A stretch of 64,000 bases of DNA from Euryodendron excelsum (lineage: Eukaryota > Streptophyta > Magnoliopsida > Ericales > Pentaphylacaceae), in assembly GCA_033060915.1 (NCBI GenBank), contig CM065394.1:30930001-30994000 (forward strand), given 5' to 3'. The translations under genes and the position numbers were made by a program. Shown here in pieces: positions 33,826 through 46,294 of this stretch. The notes under the pieces are model-generated. The model saw only the letters and a list, made by a program, of their open reading frames with translations. It searched no databases and was not told where the DNA came from. Position 1 is the stretch's first letter. Each line of letters starts with the position of its first letter.

Positions 33826-35066
33826 CTAGGTCAGCTTGCAGCTTTGAATGAGTTTCTCTATCTCTAATGTGATGATGAGTTTGAATAAATTCAAAATTTT
33901 CGTAGGTATGCTCATTCGATGTTGATTAAAGAGGACTTTCATCAAGTGCATCGTAATTAAAATATTTTCCATTGGCATATCCTCAACAATTATATTATGC
34001 AATATTATGCATGCCTTCATAATATTTGTAAGAGTTTCAAGTTTCCAAAAACGTACAGGTCCACGTACTATTGCAAAACGTGCTTGGAGCACCCCAAATG
34101 CCCGCTTTACGTCTTTCCTTATTGACTCTTGAGCTTTTGCAAAATATATTTGTTTATTACCTATTGGAGATGGAATTGTTTTGACGAATGTTGACCATGG
34201 TGGGTATATACCATCAACAAGATAATATCCCATTGTATGATAATTTTCATTGATAGAGTAATTTACTGGAGGAGCACGACCTTCAGCAAGAAGAGAGAAA
34301 ACAAAAAAAAGTTATAGTACATTGATGTCATTATGAGATCTCGGTAACCCAAAAAATGCATGCCATATTCATAAATCATATGAAGCCACCGCCTCTAAAA
34401 TAATTATTGGTTCATGGATGTGACCGCAATACATACCTTTCCATGATGTCGGACAATTCTTCCACTTCCAATGCATACAGCCAATGCTTCCCAACATTCC
34501 ATGAAATCCACGATTTGCACCAATCGCTAGTAATCTTGCAATGTCATCACTGTTTAGTAACCTCAGGTACTCGTTTGAAAAAATTACAACTGCTTTCACA
34601 AATTTTTTTAGACTTTCTATTGCGATGCTTTTGCCGATCCTCACATAATCATCTACAGAATTAGCTGCTACTTCATACACAAGCATCCTCATAAAAGCTA
34701 TCATCGTTTGAAGGGAAGACAAGCCAATAATTTCAACAATATTTTTTTTTTAACAAAATATTGATCTTAAGCTTCTATCATTGATAATATATAGAGAAAA
34801 AGAGATCGATTCATTCGAAACCTCGTTCGGAATAAATTGGGAGGACATGTAGGCATTTCAACAAAATAATCTTGATAAAGTCACTTGTGGCCTTGAACTT
34901 GATCACGAAAAATCATCGAATGCCCTTGAATGGAACCACGATGTAAACCCGATTGTCTTTGGCTATTAAGTTTTTCTTCTTGCATAGCAGCAATTGTTAA
35001 CATCTCCAATTCATCATCAGAATCAGAGTCATTAACAATCGTATTAACTACACGATTATGAGCCAT
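33826..35066 (-). pseudogene. PIF/Harbinger DDE transposase, broken
   Basis: Starts MAHNRVVNTIVND at 35066, then RGSIQGHSMIFRDQV, FRTRFRMNRSLF, SIAIESLKKFVKAVV, HWKWKNCPTSWKGMYCGH, GLPRSHNDINVL and MGYYLVDGIYPPWSTFVKTI, and ends after ACIILHNIIVEDMP. This is the order of harbinger/ALP1-like transposases. In-frame stops lie at 34881, 34369 and 34312, with a frameshift in the A/T run near 34740. Two catalytic acids are altered: the first Asp reads Gly (GSIGCMHW, codon 34480-34482) and the final Glu reads Lys (KDVKRAFG, codon 34105-34107). The middle Asp (HND) is kept. The product is therefore doubly dead. Confidence 0.9.
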
Positions 35067-35658
35067 AAAGAAAAATAAAAGAATACAAGTGAGAGTAGAT
35101 GTAGTTGAGATTTGTGACAATAAGAAGAAAAAAAATAGTCTTATTTATACAAGACTATTGAGAATATAGCCGTTGTACAAATTTTGTGACCGTTTGTCAC
35201 TTTTATTTTTTCCCATGCCCTTTGTCAGTTTGTTTGAGTTGTTTGTGACCGTTGAAAGCACCGCAACGGTCACATTTTCATTTGGAATTTCAATGGCCAC
35301 ATTTACAAGATTATTGACTGTTGCAATAATGACATAACATGCCATGTAATATTATTTCTTTAAAACATGATAGTTAGTTGGAGTAAGTAATTAAAATAAA
35401 GAGTAGTGTTGGAGTTGTTTTCTAAAAATAATTCTCTAAAATAGAGAGTGTAATATTATATTATATTTTGACTAATTAAAATAGAGAATTATATTGGAGT
35501 TGCTCTAATTGTCGGCATTTTCCATACAAAATATATCTAGGTACGTTGTGTGTGGTGCAGTTTTATATTCTGGCGAAGGCAATAATCGCGTACTTTGATT
35601 CGGATTGAAGTATTAGGGGTAGAGGGATATAGGGGCAGTATCACTCCAATCAGCTTGC

Positions 35659-35687
35659 CACGTGTAAAGGTCGTTCTGTTATATAAT
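35659..35687 (+). promoter_or_regulatory. Candidate core promoter with G-box and TATA box
   Basis: CCAAT at 35646-35650, CACGTG at 35659-35664 and TATATAAT at 35680-35687 are in the expected order, about 100 bp ahead of the ATG of the secreted-protein gene. The spacing is what a short plant 5' leader would need. Confidence 0.55.
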
Positions 35688-35786
35688 AACTATCCACCAT
35701 CAAAATGAGGAACAATTACGAATATGCCACTTCTTCTATAGAAGTTCTATAGAATATCGCCAAATTGAAGCGCAAAGCTTGAAACA

Positions 35787-38700
35787 ATGGCGCTTCGTCG
35801 TTTTCTCGCTCATTTATTGATTTGCATTGTAATTCTATCTGCTAATGTCAGCGTTTGCTGCTTCTTTTGCTATGCGCAGGGTACTTTTTTTTTTAGTTTT
35901 TTTGGTTTTATTTTTTTTACTAATAAGTAAAAAAAATTAGAATTTTTTTTATTTTATTATTTTTATAGACTTAAAAAAACAAAAAAATAAAAAAAAACTT
36001 GATTTTTTTACTTAAGCTATGCTAAAAAACCCTACTAAATGGACCCTCAGCTAGACGAAGATGACAACTTTCAACTCCATTGTAGAGGATTGGCGCTTGC
36101 TTGAAGCGTTCATTCTTTTGATGAATGTGATTACTGTTAGAAGATTTGCATAAAAACACATCATGTAATTCTCTATTCTCTTTAAAACAAATAAATCATA
36201 ACTTTAGAATAAATCTAATTACAACATAATAAAATATAACTTGATAAATAATAAAATACATTAAAAGGAAAACAGAAAAGTTAACATGTGAGAATTGAGA
36301 GGCCTTATATCATTGTCCTAAAATAACTGTGCCTCTCTCCCTACGTGAAGGTACAATCGAATATTAGCTACTCCAAAATTCAACTCAATTGCTTTCAACT
36401 TATCTTCTCAGGAGTCATGTCTGTCGGGAGAATAATAAACCATTTCAATTACAGTTGCCCATAAAACACAATATAAAAGATATAGCGATGGTTGATAGAA
36501 GATAATAAAATATGTCTTTGTATATTATTATTTTTTATTTATCAAACAATGACAAATATGAGATTTATATACGCTTTAGGAAACTAGCTGTTATAGGCTA
36601 TTAAGTTCTCAAATAAATGGCTAGTAAATGTTGTAACAACTCAATAAAATTATGCAATAAACTCTATAATAAACTTAGTAATAAATAATGTAAATAAAGT
36701 TTTGAAATTTAATAAAAGAATAATTTTATTTTAATAATTTCTCACAAATTTCAAAACTTTATAATAAATATAATAAGTTTGGACAACCTTAATATTGTGC
36801 AATAGGTGTAGGTGTTTTTTGAACTTGAACCTCACTTAGTGTTAACAACTTTCTTCTGAAGGATCATAGTGAGACTACATCTTGAACTAAACCCTTTGAG
36901 CTAAAGTTCAACATGTCACACAGTACCGACCATTAGACATATTCGTTGGGTGATGCTATTATGGTTGTGCATCGATCTTGATTCTCTTGAGAGTTACTAT
37001 AGGACAGCTCGATTCTCATAGTCACGGCCTCACGACAATTCACACTTAGGTGAATCCTTCAAAGATACATGTGACGAGAATACCCAACGAAAATTTGCCC
37101 GTCTTGAACTCATTTAGGGTTATACCCTTCTTTAACGTTCACATTTCTACAACACAAATACCTTAGAGATGAGCAAGAGAACATCTTTCATGTCTCTTAA
37201 TATAATGGTGTTTAATATAAGTTACGTAGTATGAATTGTTAATACCTGTTGAAATTTCTTCATGAGGTCCCCAATCACAGAAGATGAATTACTTCCCTAA
37301 GTGACTCCCTGTGAGCTTAAGCTCATCTCCCTTGGATATATATAAAAGAGCTAGCATCAAGTGCAAATCCATAAAACATATCCACGTATAGAAAAACTCT
37401 TCATAATTGTGCTGTATGTCAACTTGCTAATAATAAATAGATATAGCTCCGTCTTGCTAGATCCAAAAGAAGTCATGAAATGTGTGCTCTCATAAAGATA
37501 TACGTCAAGAAAATTATTTGAATACCACCATAGAAGAAAATGATAGAGAGATCCCTACCTCCGTAAGCAATAAAAAATATAGAATATCAAAACAATAAAT
37601 GATTCTCTTCTTGAATCATAAGAATATAGAATACCATAGAGAAAGCCAGTAGTAGCCTATAGTCCAAGAGATTCTTCATTAAATTATTCCAACATCCCAA
37701 TGCCAAGAAATGTAGACTTAGAAAGTAGTCATATTATGCAGTCCACAAATATCAGAGATCATGAGAAAAACCATGAGATAGTCGCAAGCACCACATGATT
37801 TTCAATATGCACCTGTGGAATTTTTCCAAACAAAATCTCTAACAAATGCACGAGATTAGTGTAATTTCCCATAATAAAAAATTTATTCACATTTAAGAAA
37901 TATATAATTGTATACCCCCATTTAAAATCCTTCAGAAATTGTACCTCTTAAATTTAAGTCTTACCGAGTGGCGAATATGAATCATAAACATAGATTTCCA
38001 CACTTTCAAAAAGATTAAAGAGCATGGCATGTATTGGATACTTTTTTTAACTAAAAGGAAAAATTCTCTGACCTACTATCATACAATTTACAGTCCAATA
38101 TTTGATTAAATCAATTTCCTTTCTACAAAACACAATCTGTTGTTGACAATGAACAAACAAAAACAGCAGTACCATACACTCAAAACTAAACTTCATACAT
38201 TGGAACCAAGACAATGAAATTACTGTGTGAATTGTTGAGGCTCAGGAGGAAGACCAAGGATTTGCTAACGTAATTCCTTCAAGCAAGCACATGATAACAG
38301 GTCACATGCGTATTAAAATATATAATGGTCATTTCACATATTAGACATTTTGTTTACTTTGCGAAACTTTGTACAATAGATGATTTAGTACAACCAGTTG
38401 AATCAAAATTTCAACCAAAGAGGATTGCCTCTATAAAACTCATGATAGTCACATACAGATACATATACTTAACAATTGATCAAGGAAATATAAACACATC
38501 TTTCAATGATTATAAGTAACAGTCTGAAGATAAAATATTTTCATGCACAACCTCAAGTACCCTAAACTTAAATTTGGATTTTCATACGAAGTTAAAGTCA
38601 TGTAAAAGACTGAGTTGAACAGAAAATGTTTTGTCTAGTTTTTAATTCAAGAAAATAATTATAATTTCACTAGCATTGAAATTCTTCATCCAGGGCTTGA

Positions 38701-39432
38701 GTGCAAGATAAGATCGAGACATGCATACGCACAATATACACTATTGTATATAGATACGACACAAATAACCAATTGCAGAAATAAATACCCATACATGTAA
38801 GGGTCCATTTGGTAATACTGTCAGTTTTCATTTTTTGTTATGTGTTTTTTATGATTTGGTGATGGGCATTTTGTAGGTTGTCGTTGTGGCAACAGTACCA
38901 TATCAATGTTTTGAAAATAGAGAATACACCAATTTTAGTATTTTTTTTATTTTTTTCTAAATTTTGTAAACAACTAAAATTAAAAAACAAAAAATGAACA
39001 CTATTTTTTATTTAAAAAAAAAAACAAAAACAAAAACAAAAAAATGTTTACCAAAGTTTTCTAAGTGTGTGTCTCTAGGAAAATAGTTAGATGGTAAATT
39101 AAATTTAATTAGCCTTTTGATTTCCTACTAAATACTAGAATAAAGGCTCGTGTAATGGACAGTCAATCATTATATTTCTGCTTATGCAGAGGACGGTTTC
39201 CCATTGATCTCGATCTTGGCTGTCCAGGGCCGTTTCGCATTGCCGACTTTGGCTCAAACTCTAGCTGTCCAGGGTGGTTTCGCATTGCTGACTTTGGCTC
39301 AAACTCATGGTTTCAAACTGGATCTACTGGCGGTGTCTTCTGCTGATTCTATTGACAATTGGCTTGCTTGTCCTCACTTCGAAAGCTCAAACCCTATCGA
39401 TGTACCGATTTTGCATCGGAAATATGTGACAG
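35787..39432 (+). CDS. Unrecognised secreted protein, first two exons
   Basis: Exon 1 (35787-35880) encodes a 31-residue start with a basic residue pair, a hydrophobic core (FLAHLLICIVILSANVSV) and a small-residue end (CYAQ): a classical signal peptide. The GT donor is followed by a 3.3-kb intron. An acceptor at 39188-39189 opens exon 2 (39190-39432), and the phases join correctly into EDGFPLISILAVQG... with no stop through 81 codons to a GT donor. Exon 2 contains two in-frame copies of a 15-codon unit (39219-39263 and 39264-39308) and ends with ADSIDNWLACPHFESSN and DVPILHRKYV. I do not recognise the family. Further exons were not found before the transposons on the right, so the gene may be truncated or have a long second intron. 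Confidence 0.5.
36600..38130 (-). mobile_element. Old non-coding LTR-retroelement internal fragment
   Basis: No protein is encoded. TTCTCATAGTCACGGCCTCA followed by CACTTAGGTGAATCCTT (about 37012-37060) parallels TTCTCACAGAAGCAACCCC followed by CATATAGGTGATTTCTT (about 51454-51495) inside the non-autonomous LTR element further right, and weaker matches lie on both sides. I take it as an older relative of that element's internal region sitting in the intron of the secreted-protein gene. Ends are not defined. Confidence 0.35.
38805..39070. mobile_element. Candidate small MITE-like element
   Basis: GGGTCCATTTGGTAA at the left and TTTACCAAAGTTTT at the right form a short imperfect inverted pair around an A/T-rich, non-coding core with long A runs. 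The left end resembles hAT-type MITE termini. No clean target duplication is visible. Confidence 0.3.
39219..39308 (+). repeat. In-frame 45-bp tandem duplication in exon 2
   Basis: Two 45-bp units starting GCTGTCCAGG differ at only a few positions and keep the reading frame (AVQGRFALPTLAQTL, then AVQGGFALLTLAQTH). Confidence 0.9.
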
Positions 39433-39690
39433 GTAATAGAGATTTTCACCCTTCTAGTTTTCTACATATAAGTTGCACAATTATTAGATAAGAAAGTACT
39501 AGTTTCACGTTAAACAGAATTTGACATATGAAACCTCAATTGCTAGCATCCCTGTGCGGTTTGGATTGTTGATTGAATTTGGATGTATAGAGTTTGAATT
39601 TGGATTGTTGATTGCTAGCATCTTGATGTGCTGTGCGTAGATTGTGTTCAGCTTTGTGGTTATGGAGCACAACTACTGAGCAGATACTCC
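39433..39690. other. Post-exon intergenic or intronic sequence
   Basis: TTTGGATTGTTGATTG occurs twice (about 39559 and 39601), a small duplication. No coding signal. Confidence 0.4.
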
Positions 39691-39694
39691 AGTT

Positions 39695-40222
39695 TGTTAC
39701 GGGCTTAAATATTGAACCACTCCGAATCCGTGCAGTCTTAGAGAACTTTTCCTTGAAGATGCTAAATAAGCCTTAAGAATGTCGAAAAAGAAAGGTTAAG
39801 AAAACAAGTAAACAACAAAGAAAATAAGAGAACAAGAGAGGACTAGAGAGCTTGGAGAATATTTTACTTTGTATTCACAACTTAATGCTTACAAATAAGG
39901 GCTCTCCCCCTATTTATACATGTCCACCTCCTTAATGGACGGTGAGGATCGTTTTGATCCAACAGTAGGAGATCTCCCTTCTAGAATGATCTATACAAAT
40001 ATCTAAGATATTTATATACAAAACTTCTTAAGGAAGCCTTCCCCAAGTCTTAGAACTTTTCACATTCTTCTTATATTTACACATATGAAAAAAAGTCTAA
40101 AACTCTTTCCAAAAGCCCCATATGATGAAATGCCCAAGAGTTGCCTAAAAGGGTATAAACTTGGTGGATTATTTGGCATTCTCTTGAGCCTATTTCTGGG
40201 CTATTTTAGTGGGCTTGTGACA
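39695..40222 (-). mobile_element. Solo LTR of the Ty3/gypsy chromodomain family
   Basis: This 528-bp block is a diverged copy of the 522-bp LTRs at 54565 and 59754: TGTTACGGGCTT at the start, AATGGACGGTGAGGATCGTT and TTTTGATCCAACAG in the middle, GGGCTTGTGACA at the end. It is flanked by AGTT on both sides (39691-39694 and 40223-40226). No internal region remains, so it arose by LTR-LTR recombination. Confidence 0.88.
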
Positions 40223-40226
40223 AGTT

Positions 40227-41589
40227 GCACAAAAAGGAAAAAATTTGTTTAATATTTCTGTGTGCGCGCTAGAAAAGGACAGAGAACTCAGTAAAAATAA
40301 ATAAATAAATAAATGAGAAGGGGGTGGGGGACGCGGCGGGAGAGAGGAAACTTGATTGGATCCAAAACAAGCTATTAATTCAGGACCCAGAATCGAGTAA
40401 AGTCGATAATGATGTCCTTAAGCCCAAATAAGGGGCTGATTGTGAAGGTCAAAAACTCCAACCATCAGACACTAAAGCACCACCCAAAACCCAAAATCAA
40501 TATATTCTATAGCCCAAATCCAAATCCATTACCCAAAATAAATAAAGCCTATTTTTCTCTGAAGCTAGCCTATCGAACCAGCCCACGCCAGTATGACCCA
40601 GCTGAAGGTTCAGGCCCAATGTAAAATTAAAACTTTCTCTTTTAGCCCAACTCCAAGAATGACAGGCCACACACCCTATCTACCTAGGCCTTTCTGATGG
40701 TGAATCCAAACCCACCAACCCACCCAATATTAGGGACCTAGTACCGAACTTGGGTTGGGTTGGGTTGTCATTCACTTGCTTCTTCTATCATCACAGATAG
40801 AATAGATTCAAAGCCTTTTTGCAACCCAAACCCAAAATCAAAACATAAACACGACAGTAAATTTCGAGTGGGCTCTTTAACACTGTCCAGAAGAGCTGGT
40901 GTGGTAGTTAGTGGCTCTAAATTATGCCTTGTAATTCAAATATTTTTTGGGCCACCTTATGGAATTTGAGGGAAGGTTCTATTACCTTTTGAATATTATC
41001 CTTTCGTGAAAATTTGGCGTAAGATTTGATGAGCCCATACCTGATGAGGTTGACCTTTGGGGTTTCTGTGAGAGAGGTCATGGATTCCTCTGCAATCTAA
41101 TGACCTAATGTCGTATTAATTTCCATATGCCTTGTAAAATTCTGTTTTGTTTTAAGAATCTCTTACTTGTATCTTCTCTCGCTGTAGTTTACTATTCAAA
41201 TAATTGAGTATGATGCGTGTATGTTTTATGTTTGTCACCAACTCGTTCGCCACTCGCCAACTTTGTTTTCTTGTTTGGGATATTTTTAGTGAGAGCAGAA
41301 ATTCTCCTTTCATTTTGTTCACAAAAGAGGCTGAGAATTTTATTGTAAGAAATTCAGAATCGTACTCTACATGTAAAAGCAAGTTTAAGAAGCTCTCTGA
41401 TAACACTGTCAATATTGGTTCAAACACCTAGACTGCAACCTTAAGGAAAAGCGAATTTTTAGTCCAATTTCAAGAAGTTACCCGTTATGGGGACTCTAAT
41501 TTATTTATTGGTATGTAACAGAAGTTTAAAAAAGCTAAGTTAAATGATAGTCTCTTTATGATTTGAGGAAGTATTTTGAAAATTGGGAA
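40227..41589. other. Intergenic sequence and possible LINE 5' region
   Basis: Contains an (AAAT)n-like tract near 40296-40312 and a C/A-rich stretch (40430-40740). 40900-41590 may include the degraded 5' part of the LINE that follows, but no diagnostic ORF1 motif could be read. Confidence 0.35.
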
Positions 41590-44500
41590 TAGATGGGAAC
41601 GGTTATTGGGGTGGATTGTAAGACATCAACAAAGGAAATGATTTGAGGAAGATGATGACCTAGCGCACATAAGTCAGGTGGACGAATCTGAGGATGTGGA
41701 GCTGGCACTTCATAAATTAAATGAGGCTGCAACGGATGGGAGGGCAGTCGATGATGCTTGGAAAAGAAGCAGGCATTCATTACAACGGGTGCATGGTATT
41801 GAAACTAGACATAGAGTGTTTGAGCCATACAAACAGAGTTGTATACATAATGAGGTAGAAGCGTTGAAAACAACGTTAAGCTTTCAAACTGATAGTGAGA
41901 CACCCGTTGGCAGTGGTGGGATTCAAGTGGTTTCAGTGATTGGGCCAGAGCAGTTATTGGAGGGTTTAGAGGGCCGAAAGGAGGATGGGCATGTACAAGA
42001 GGACTCACGAGAAAGCAGGAAAGCCCAAACTATGTCAAAGGAAGATATGACAACAGATAATGGACATGTTCATGAAGAGGCACTAAGAGGCGAGGAAGCC
42101 TAATGTTTGTCTAAATGGCAATGACAGCACATGGTTCTAAGAAAACCATGGGTGATAAAAATGAGCAATATGGTGGGAAGGAAAGCAAGCAGAAGAGCAA
42201 AGTAAAGGTTAACACTAAAACAATTTTAAAGCATCCAGAAGTTAAGAAGAGAAAGAGTTCATTACCACAAATTGATCCCAGAGGGGTGATGAAAAAAACG
42301 GTTATGAATGGCTTGGAGGAAGCATCCTCAGCATCAACTTTACCTTCTCAAAACATCAAGAATAGGTACAGTATCATATTGCGTCAAATGGATAATCATT
42401 GCGAGAAAGCGGCTCAACAAATAGTTGAGATCGAAAAACGTTTGGGTCTTAACTTTCAGAACAATGAGGAGCGATTCAAAAATAGTTTAAAGTTACTGGA
42501 GTGGAATGACATTAAAGGGGATCTTCAGAGGAGGAAGGGAGGGCCGAAGAAGAAGTAAAATGTACTGTTAGAGTATGCAGATGGGGTGTTTGCTAATCGT
42601 TGTCAATGAAGCTTATAATTTGGAATGTAAGGGGTCTTAAGGGTCGGATTAAGAAAAGTATGGTCAGGAAGCTGGTTAGAGCAAGGAAGGTGGATATGCT
42701 GATGATCTAAGAAACTAAATGGGTCCATTGCAATAAGTGGAAGGTCAGGTCATTATGGGGTAATGATGACCTCGATTGGGTGAAATCAAATGCGATGGGG
42801 TTATCTGGTGGTTTGATTATAGTGTGGAGTAGGCAGTTCTTTAAATTGAAATAGAGCATGGTGGATAGGAATTTTATTTTCTTAGTTGGAGAGGTTTAAG
42901 GAGGAATTCGGTGTGCCATAGCTAATGTGTATGGACCTCAAAATGATGATGATTGCAAAATGTTGTGGTCAAAATTGGCAACTCTGAAGTCTACTTCAAA
43001 TGTCTCAAAATGTTTTGGAGGAGATTTTAATGAGGTGCTGAGACCTTTAGATAGATCCTCAGGTGTAATGGTGGAACCAGGTATGAGGTGTTTTAGGAAG
43101 TTCGTTAGGGACTCATTTTTAATCAATGGTAAGATGCATGGATGGAGTCTTACTTGGTTTAACTTGCAAACTATTGAAATATGGAGTCGCCTGGATAGAT
43201 TCTTGTTTTGCCATGAGTGGAATGATGTGTTCAAATGCTCCCAGGGGGGTTTATAGAGGGCATTTTTTTATCACAGTGCAGTGCTTTTAACAGATGAAGA
43301 TAAGGAATGGGGACCAAAAGCATTCAAGATATTCTAATCTTGGTTTAAGGAGAAAGAGTTCAGCCTTCTAGTGAAAGTCATTGGCAGGAGCATAGGGCTC
43401 AAGGGTGGGGTGGTTTTGTGTTACTAAAAAAGTTACAGGATCTAAAAATCAAGATTAAGGAATGGAAGAAATCAGGGAGAGTCAATTGAGCAGATAAAAT
43501 CATGAAGGTGGAAACAGAGATTCAAAGATATGATATTCAAGGAGAAGATCAAAGGAACCAGCAGAGCACTATTTTAAGAAGAAGAGAATTAAGAGCTAAG
43601 CTTGCTATTCTATATTCAAGGGAGGAGGATGACTCTAGACAGAGGTCAAGAGTGATGTGGCTTCAAAAAGGGGATAGCAACTCTGCCTATTTTCATGCAT
43701 GCATGAAGTTGAGACAGAGGAAGAACTTTATTGGCCAGATATTAAAAGAAAGGACAGTGCTAGTTGATCCTAAATAGATAAAGGATGAGGTTGCAAGGGT
43801 CTTCGAAAATAAGTTCCTCGAACCAATAAACTGCAGGCCAAGGCTAGAAGGAGACCTTGAAATGGGTATATGTTATGATAGCAGTATGGCTCTAGAAGTA
43901 GCTTTCAATGAGAAGGAGGTTTGGGAGGCTATCAGCTATTGTAATGGGAGCCAAGCTCCAAGCCCTGATGGATACAAGGTGTGCTTTCTATTAAAATACT
44001 AGGGAGTAACTAAGATAGATGTGTGCAGATTTATGAATGGTTTGCACTGTAATGCTAGATTTGTTAAAGGAATCAATTCTTCCTTTATAGTCCTTATTCC
44101 AAATGGTGAAAGTCCAGAAAATCTAGAGGACTATAGACCTATTAGTTTAGTTGCGTCTATTTACAAGGTATTATCTAAAACTCTTGCTAATAGATTGAAA
44201 AAGGGTGATGAAGGAGGTCATTAGTGACTCACAATCAGCTTTCATTAAGGGTAGGCAAATCCTTGATGGGATTCTGATCGCAAATGAGATAATTCAAGAC
44301 TAAAAATGAGTAAAAGGAAAGGAGTAATTTTGAAGCTAGATTTTCATAAAGCTTATGACATTGTAAGTTGGTCATTTCTAAGTTAGATGATGAGTAAATG
44401 GGCTTTGGTAAGAAGTGGATTCAGTGGATGAAAGAGTGTATTTTAACTGCAAAGGTGTCTGTGTTAGTCAATGGATCAACAACCAAGGAATTTTCACTGC

Positions 44501-46289
44501 AGAGAGGCATCAGACAGGGAGATCCACTATCTCCGTTCTTATTTAATATAGTGGCAAAAGGTCTTAATGTTTTGCTGAGAAGAGCCAAAGTTTCGAAGAT
44601 CATCAAAGGTATAAAGATAGGGTCAGAGTTCAAAATCTATCTTTTAAGTATTTGAGCATGTCTATTGGAATTAATCCAAGGAGTGTAAAGGTGTGGGATC
44701 TTGTAATTGACAAGATTAAAAGGAGGTTATCTAGCTGGAAAAAAAGTTATTTATCTATAGGAGGTAGGCTTACTTTGCTTAAATCTACTATGACAAATCT
44801 ACCTATATATTATTTTTCATTGTTCAAAGCTCCTAAAAAGGTGTTTAATAAAATAGAAAGAATTCAGAGAAACTTCTTATGGGGTGATGAGGCAGGGAAA
44901 AGAAAATTGCATTGTGTTTGCTAGGACAGAGTGTGTAGCAGTAAGGATAAGAGGGGCTTAGGTGTTCTTCCCACTTCAATCTTGAATAAAGCACTGATAG
45001 CCAAGTGGTGGTGGAGGTATGCCAAAGAGAAGGGGCCTTGTGGAGAAAGGTAGTAAGGAAGAAAAGTAATTCTGAGGAGAAGGGATGGATTCCAGATCCA
45101 GAAGGGAATAATGTAAATTTTAGTATCTGGAGGGATATATTAAACTTGGAGGGTGATAATTGTTCAGTGAAGGAGGTTTTTTTAGAAGAATGCATATGTT
45201 AAGGTGGGGAATGGTAAGAGCATTTTGTTGTGGAGGGATGTATAGATAGGGAATGCTCCTCTCCATTCAACTTTTTCAAGATTATTAGCATTGTCAAATC
45301 AGATAGAGGCATCTATTGCTGAATTAAAGGCTGAAAGGGTCTTATGGAACCTTGAGTTCAGACGAAATTTATTTGTATGGGAGGAAGAAGAGTTGAGGAA
45401 GCTGCTAGAGGTGATTCAACTAGTTACTTTGAGTAATTCCAAAGGTGATGATATAGTTTGGAGGCTTGAAAATGATGAAAATTATTCTGTAAAGTCATGT
45501 TACACTGCTGCTGCTTTACTGGTGTGTAGAATGGATCATCAATCTCTATCTAAAGTTTGGAGGATAATAGCCCCATTGAAAGTTCAATTCTTTGGCTGGT
45601 TGGCTGTGCAGGAAAAGATTAAAATAAAGGTCTTCTTAGCTAATAGAAGATGTCTGCCCCTCTCAAGTTCCATTATGTGTCCTTTCTGTCAAGAATTAGA
45701 GGAGGATGCTAATCACTTGATGCTTAGATGTGTGTTGTCTTGGAAAATTTGGAGTGCAATTGTGAGTTGGTGGGATTTGTATTGGGTGTGTCATAGATCT
45801 ATTAAGAGCCATTTTCGATGGTTGAGAAGTATGAAATTCAGAAAAGTGGAAAAATGGTTTTGGGAGACTTTATTTCTATCTATCATGTGGCATCTCTAAA
45901 AGGCAAGGAATGAAGCTATCTTCAATGGTTCCCAAGTGCACTGGCTTGCGGTGGTTGATAATTCCAAATTACAAGCAGTAATTTGGATAAAAGCTAGAAA
46001 GCTAGGTGCTCCTTTCTCCATCAATGATTGTTTGTATTCATTGCAGGGTGCTAGAAGCATTAGGATGTAGTGGTTCTATGTCTAATGTTTTTTGCAGTTG
46101 GGTGTTTTGGTTCTGGAGTTTAGTTGGCCGGGTAGTGTCTCAGTTGCTCATTGAGATGCACTATATGTTGTGTGCTTTTAGTGTGGTTACCTGTTGGTGG
46201 GGGATTTTCTTCCCCTTCCTTGTGGTTCCTTTTCCATTGTAAGCTTTCAAGTTATGAATAAATTAGTTTTTTCCTTTTTCAAAAAAAAA
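41590..46289 (+). mobile_element. LINE (L1-type non-LTR retrotransposon), inactive
   Basis: Order on the plus strand: ORF1 debris (41680-42558, Lys-rich); endonuclease from 42606 (LIIWNVRGLKGR, ETKW, ANVYGPQND, FGGDFNEVL); reverse transcriptase (SPDGYKV; DYRPISLVASIYKVLSKTLANRL at about 44130; QRGIRQGDPLSPFLFNIV at about 44500); thumb (WDLVIDKIKRRLSSWKKSYLS); and a zinc-binding tail (CPFCQELEEDANHLMLRC near 45680). It ends with an AATAAATT signal (46257) and an A tract (46279-46289). Many stops interrupt it. The segment that should hold the catalytic FADD motif is deleted at about 44635-44650, where IKIGSEF runs directly into LSMSIGINPRS. Confidence 0.88.
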
Positions 46290-46294
46290 AATAT

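Larger units (their letters stand above)
27748..35505. mobile_element. PIF/Harbinger DNA transposon (inactive, with nested insertion)
   Basis: The left terminus GAGCAACTCCAACA and the complement of the right terminus (GAGCAACTCCAATA) are inverted repeats matching at 13 of 14 positions. Both are flanked by TAA (27745-27747 and 35506-35508), the 3-bp target duplication typical of PIF/Harbinger. Inside are the two genes expected of the superfamily in convergent orientation: a Myb/SANT-like ORF (+) and a DDE transposase (-). Subterminal motifs CTCGCCAAA and its complement cluster at 27835-27895. The element is long for the superfamily because a 2.5-kb block (27900-30422) sits near its left end. 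Both genes are broken, so it is dead. Confidence 0.88.

Noticed and set aside
35787..39432. Exons of a PAP gene on the plus strand
   Set aside because: The PAP remnants nearby are on the minus strand, and the residues here share no PAP metal-binding block.
41152..41431. Overlapping frames on both strands left of the LINE as a missing PAP exon
   Set aside because: None of the expected PAP blocks that follow the interrupted exon can be read there.
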